A DNA stretch of 21,222 bases from Flavobacteriaceae bacterium (GTDB lineage: Bacteria; Bacteroidota; Bacteroidia; Flavobacteriales; Flavobacteriaceae). The stretch spans positions 1 to 21,222 of the forward strand of contig JALZVC010000128.1 in NCBI GenBank assembly GCA_023301205.1, written 5' to 3'. Shown piece after piece: positions 18,380-21,222 of this stretch; position 1 is the stretch's first letter, and each line of letters opens with the position of its first letter. A program made the position numbers and the translations under genes. The notes under the pieces are model-generated. The model was not told where the DNA came from, did not search any database, and worked only from the letters and a program-made list of their open reading frames with translations.

Positions 18380-18419
18380 GACGATACACGTATATAAGTC
18401 CTAAAAAAGATCGTCTCTT
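18376..18419. repeat. 10-bp inverted repeat with a 24-base spacer
   Basis: AAGAGACGAT (18376-18385) is perfectly repeated in inverted form as ATCGTCTCTT (18410-18419). The loop is long and AT-rich. A weak T-rich stretch follows on the + strand, so it might end transcripts from the esterase gene, although it lies 114 bases past that stop. Confidence 0.45.
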
Positions 18420-18570
18420 ATAGAGTTTTATTCAGACAATGTCTAGAACGATTTTAAATTGGAGGATGATCATGTTTTAAGATTTAAAAACAAAATGATG
18501 TTGTTAAAAAACAAAAGCAATTAACGCCTCTGTTAATTTGAAATAGATAGCACAAGACTAAAAAGTAGTC

Positions 18571-18671
18571 ATATTTCCGAAGAAAAAGCTAATCGCTTAG
18601 AATCGCGTATTTGAAAATTTACTGACCGTAGATTCAAATACGCGATTTGTAGTTCTTGGATATTTCCGAAG
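18571..18671. repeat. 12-bp direct repeats (ATATTTCCGAAG) flanking a hairpin segment
   Basis: ATATTTCCGAAG occurs at 18571-18582 and again at 18660-18671, the second copy ending three bases before the stop of prfC. The 77 bases between contain the 15-bp perfect hairpin. Direct repeats flanking a hairpin are what a small inserted element would leave, but the inner segment lacks terminal inverted repeats, so insertion is only one reading. Confidence 0.5.
18601..18647 (-). terminator. 15-bp perfect hairpin downstream of prfC, possible terminator
   Basis: AATCGCGTATTTGAA (18601-18615) is exactly complementary to TTCAAATACGCGATT (18633-18647), with a 17-base loop. Read on the - strand it begins 28 bases after the prfC stop. 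Some 12-15 bases further on that strand comes AGCTTTTTCTT, so the T run is not directly adjacent. It is likely to affect the 3' end of the prfC message; its role as terminator is inferred. Confidence 0.5.
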
Positions 18672-18674
18672 TAT

Positions 18675-20285
18675 TTAGTATTCTGCTTCAGCTAGTTTTT
18701 CAAATTCACTAACAAAATGAAAAATAATGTTTGGGTATTTACTTTGTGTCATTTGTAAGGTAAAAGCAGAATCTGCAAAGAACACCAATTGGCCTCTTTT
18801 GTCTTTTGCTAAAAACTTTGATTTTACGCGTTTAAAATCTATATACTCTGCACTTTTAGGGTCTTTAGCTTGCACCCAGCAAGCCTTGTGTACGTTTAAG
18901 TTTTCATAGCGGCATATTGCGCCATACTCGTGTTCAAGTCTGTATTGTATTACCTCAAACTGAAGCGCTCCAACAGTACCAATAACTTTTCTACCATTTA
19001 ACTCGAGCGTAAATAGTTGAGCTACACCCTCGTCCATAAGTTGGTCAATCCCTTTTTCAAGCTGCTTGCTTTTCATTGGGTCTGCATTATTAATATATTT
19101 AAAGTGTTCTGGGGAGAAGCTTGGAATGCCTTTATACTGCATTTCTTCTCCTTGGGTAAGTGTGTCACCAATTTTAAAATTACCAGTATCGTGCAGCCCT
19201 ACAATATCTCCAGGATAGGATATATCTACAATTTGTTTCTTTTCTGCAAAGAACGCGTTGGGGCTAGAAAATTTTAATTTTTTGTTGTGTCGTACATGAA
19301 GATAGGGTTTGTTTCTTTCAAAAGTTCCAGATACGATTTTAACAAAAGCCAGGCGATCTCTGTGCTTAGGGTCCATATTTGCGTGAATCTTAAAAACGAA
19401 ACCTGAAAATTCTTCCTCCTCAGGTTTTACAAGACGTGTATTGCTATTTTTAGGTCTTGGTTTAGGAGCAATCGATACAAAACAGTCTAACAATTCGCGA
19501 ACACCAAAATTGTTTAATGCAGACCCAAAAAATACAGGTTGTAACGCTCCTTCTAAGTATTCTACCCTGTCAAAAGTGGGGTAGACTTCATAAACTAGTT
19601 CTAATTCTTCTCTAAGGGTAGTAGCTGCTGCTTCTCCAACCAGATTATCTAATTCTGGATTATCTAAGTCTTCTATCTTAATAGTTTCTTCTATATTTTT
19701 ACGACTATCACCGCTAAATAGATTTACATTTTTTTCCCAAACGTTGTATATCCCTTTAAAATCATACCCCATACCTATAGGGAATGACAAGGGGGTAACT
19801 CTAAGTTTTAATTTCTGCTCTATTTCATCTAATAGCTCGAATGCATCTTTACCTTCACGATCCATCTTATTGATAAAAACAATCATAGGGATATTACGCA
19901 TTCTGCAAACCTCTACAAGTTTTTCTGTCTGCATCTCAACACCTTTAGCTACGTCAATTACCACGATTACACTATCAACCGCAGTCAGGGTTCTAAAGGT
20001 ATCTTCAGCAAAATCCTTATGTCCAGGCGTATCAAGAATATTAATCTTTGTACCGTTATATTCAAAAGCTAGTACAGAGGTAGCAACAGAAATTCCTCTT
20101 TGACGCTCAATCTCCATAAAATCACTGGTTGCGCCTTTCTTGATTTTATTATTTTTTACGGCGCCAGCTTCTTGTATAGCACCACCAAAAAGAAGTAATT
20201 TTTCGGTTAGTGTCGTTTTTCCAGCATCTGGGTGAGAAATAATACCAAACGTTTTTCTTCTTTCTATTTCTTTTTTTAAGCTCAT
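18675..20285 (-). CDS. prfC: Peptide chain release factor 3 (RF3)
   Basis: RF3 is the GTPase that recycles RF1 and RF2 from the ribosome after termination. The 536-residue length is normal. Near the N-terminus, SHPDAGKTT (residues 17-25) is the P-loop, ERQRGISVATSV (60-71) the switch I region, DTPGH (85-89) the G3 motif and NKMD (139-142) the G4 motif. The C-terminal half carries RF3-type features such as LNGRKVIGTVGALQFEVIQYRL. The SHPDAGKTT start and the short C-terminus separate it from EF-G, which is much longer. It is transcribed alone, convergent with the esterase gene and divergent from the next gene. The start codon lies within one arm of an 8-bp inverted repeat. Confidence 0.97.
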   Translation of the reverse strand: MSLKKEIERRKTFGIISHPDAGKTTLTEKLLLFGGAIQEAGAVKNNKIKKGATSDFMEIERQRGISVATSVLAFEYNGTKINILDTPGHKDFAEDTFRTLTAVDSVIVVIDVAKGVEMQTEKLVEVCRMRNIPMIVFINKMDREGKDAFELLDEIEQKLKLRVTPLSFPIGMGYDFKGIYNVWEKNVNLFSGDSRKNIEETIKIEDLDNPELDNLVGEAAATTLREELELVYEVYPTFDRVEYLEGALQPVFFGSALNNFGVRELLDCFVSIAPKPRPKNSNTRLVKPEEEEFSGFVFKIHANMDPKHRDRLAFVKIVSGTFERNKPYLHVRHNKKLKFSSPNAFFAEKKQIVDISYPGDIVGLHDTGNFKIGDTLTQGEEMQYKGIPSFSPEHFKYINNADPMKSKQLEKGIDQLMDEGVAQLFTLELNGRKVIGTVGALQFEVIQYRLEHEYGAICRYENLNVHKACWVQAKDPKSAEYIDFKRVKSKFLAKDKRGQLVFFADSAFTLQMTQSKYPNIIFHFVSEFEKLAEAEY

Positions 20286-20309
20286 ATTAATTAAATAATT
20301 GATATGAGC
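20280..20309 (-). repeat. 8-bp inverted repeat spanning the prfC start codon
   Basis: GCTCATAT (20280-20287) and ATATGAGC (20302-20309) are exact inverted copies with a 14-base AT-rich spacer. The left arm contains the prfC start codon. In the mRNA the arms could pair and cover the start, or the DNA could be an operator. The transcript may begin inside the right arm, which would prevent pairing. Confidence 0.35.
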
Positions 20310-20316
20310 AAATATA
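20309..20316 (-). promoter_or_regulatory. prfC: Possible -7 promoter element (TAnnTTTG) for prfC
   Basis: On the - strand the bases read TATATTTG, a full match to the TAnnTTTG consensus, centred about 27 bases upstream of the prfC start. It implies a short leader of roughly 15-20 bases. No TTG -33 element is found at the expected spacing. Confidence 0.45.
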
Positions 20317-20793
20317 CGATATGCGGATATAACTAGAAGTTAAACATATCCCTATTTAAGTAGTTTTAGTAGGAAAAAACTTACTAATATAGAATGAAAT
20401 ATCGAATCTATATTTCTTTTTAACCTATTAATTTACATTTAATCGATTTATTTTCATTATAATTAATTTTAACATAAATTGTTAAAAATCAATGATAGTA
20501 TGCTAAAGATTGAACTGTTTTATAAAGAAATAGGTGGTTAAATCATGTTTTGTTTAATGAATTCTTAGTTATTTTTCTGAAATACAAAGAGACTATTAAT
20601 GGTTGTGAAATTTGATTTTGACTTACAATTTAATTTTTGTGAAACACCTTTTTTATTGACATTATGGTGTATTAATGACATTAATTCCTACATAAAATTC
20701 GTGTTATAATTGCTGAATTAAGTAGTTCGGCGAATATTAATTGCAGTTAAACTAAAACCTAAATATAATAAATCACAGACTGGTCATACTATT

Positions 20794-20801
20794 TATATTT
20801 G
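20794..20801 (+). promoter_or_regulatory. Possible -7 promoter element (TAnnTTTG) for the terminal secreted-protein gene
   Basis: TATATTTG is a full match to the TAnnTTTG consensus and would start transcription near 20808, about 80 bases before the ATG. The -33 TTG is not seen at standard spacing, so the call is tentative. Confidence 0.4.
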
Positions 20802-20886
20802 CTAACTTTAAATTATGGATAATTTTTAATTGCATGAAAATATTCATTTTTTGGTCAAAGTATTAAAGTAAATAAACCAGAATAAA

Positions 20887-21222
20887 ATGAAACATACATC
20901 TACCCTGAAAAAATTTTTTTTTGATTTTTCGAACAAGATGCTGTCTAGACAATTCTTATTCGTTGTGCTTTTATGCATATCATCTACAATTTTTGCCCAG
21001 CTAGGAACACAGTCCCCATCTATACAATCTGGTGTTACTTTTCAATGGGAAGACATACAGGATACTAATTTTGATGGAGATACTGATGACACGGAAAATG
21101 ACAATCCAGCAACAATTAGATCTATTACAATAAATGATGGTACTGAGTCGACAGTCTTTGATAATTTTGCAGTGCCCACTTTTTATCAGTTAACACGATT
21201 GGGAAATAATGCTTCACCTGGT
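20887..21222 (+). CDS. Secreted protein, N-terminal fragment; probably a large surface protein (3' end outside window)
   Basis: The frame is open from ATG 20887 to the window end (112 codons, no stop). The N-terminus is a long signal peptide: a charged, Phe-rich n-region, a hydrophobic core FLFVVLLCISSTIFA, and a likely cut before Gln38 (FA-Q). A second ATG at codon 18 (20938) would give a shorter, more ordinary signal peptide. The mature part begins QLGTQSPSIQSGVTFQWEDI, then an Asp-rich stretch (DTNFDGDTDDTEND) and AVPTFYQLTRLGNNASPG. This start resembles large, repetitive flavobacterial surface or adhesin-like proteins, which is recognition by pattern only. The domain content and secretion signal lie beyond the window. 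Confidence 0.75.
   Translation, partial: MKHTSTLKKFFFDFSNKMLSRQFLFVVLLCISSTIFAQLGTQSPSIQSGVTFQWEDIQDTNFDGDTDDTENDNPATIRSITINDGTESTVFDNFAVPTFYQLTRLGNNASPG

Larger units (their letters stand above)
18263..18674. other. Repeat-rich intergenic region between convergent genes
   Basis: No convincing protein-coding gene is present. In order, it holds a loose inverted repeat (18265-18272 with 18303-18310), the second copy of the degenerate repeat, a 10-bp inverted repeat with a 24-base loop, an unexplained AT-rich stretch (18421-18555), a small 5-bp hairpin (18556-18570), and a 12-bp direct repeat flanking a 15-bp perfect hairpin. A clear T-tract terminator for the + strand esterase gene is not seen. 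Confidence 0.6.
20286..20886. other. Long AT-rich divergent intergenic region
   Basis: No convincing gene is present in these 601 bases. It carries probable -7 elements for both flanking genes, an 8-bp hairpin with an A6 loop (20366-20373 with 20380-20387), and two exact TGACATTA copies (20657-20664 and 20676-20683). The middle, roughly 20400-20640, shows nothing I can name. Confidence 0.6.

Noticed and set aside
18461..18480. GGAGG followed by ATG in the convergent intergenic region
   Set aside because: It opens only a four-codon frame (ATG ATC ATG TTT) before TAA; the Shine-Dalgarno-like string looks accidental in a genome that uses A-rich leaders.
19744..20103. 119-codon + strand open frame inside prfC
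   Set aside because: Antisense to the conserved GTPase domain of RF3 and without family resemblance.
20656..20710. TTGACA and TATAAT strings resembling an E. coli-type promoter
   Set aside because: They are 43 bases apart, far from the needed 17, and this group uses TAnnTTTG-type promoters.
1..21222. CRISPR array, transposase, integrase or phage genes
   Set aside because: No regularly spaced direct repeats and no protein with such motifs were found.

Overview
The window is AT-rich chromosomal DNA from a member of the Bacteroidetes, most likely a marine Flavobacteriaceae. Three things point there: the sequences of the ribosomal and RNA polymerase genes, a type IX secretion (T9SS) type A sorting domain on one secreted protein, and TAnnTTTG-type -7 promoter elements with A-rich rather than GGAGG-type leaders before the genes.

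Positions 1-12105 hold the conserved transcription/translation block, all on the + strand: 3' end of tuf, a hairpin terminator, tRNA-Trp(CCA), secE, nusG, rplK, rplA, rplJ, rplL, rpoB, rpoC, then a small DUF3467 gene. Hairpins sit between rplL and rpoB and between rpoB and rpoC, where polymerase subunit output could be tuned. A terminator follows rpoC, and a very strong 19-bp-stem terminator follows the DUF3467 gene.

Positions 12165-18262 form an accessory stretch of exported proteins on the + strand. It contains a DUF4347 protein with a His-Gly/Cys pair like clan CD cysteine peptidases and calcium-binding Asp repeats but no visible sorting domain; two tandem paralogous secreted proteins of unknown function beginning QVGI; and an 834-residue T9SS protein carrying an N-terminal SASA/CE6-type SGNH esterase domain. 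The first three genes are tightly packed and probably co-transcribed. This is the least explained part of the window.

Positions 18263-18674 are non-coding and rich in inverted and direct repeats, between convergent genes. prfC (peptide chain release factor 3) follows on the - strand (18675-20285). A 601-base divergent intergenic region then leads to the start of another secreted protein on the + strand, cut off by the window end; it looks like a large surface protein. No CRISPR array, insertion sequence, transposase, integrase or rRNA was seen.
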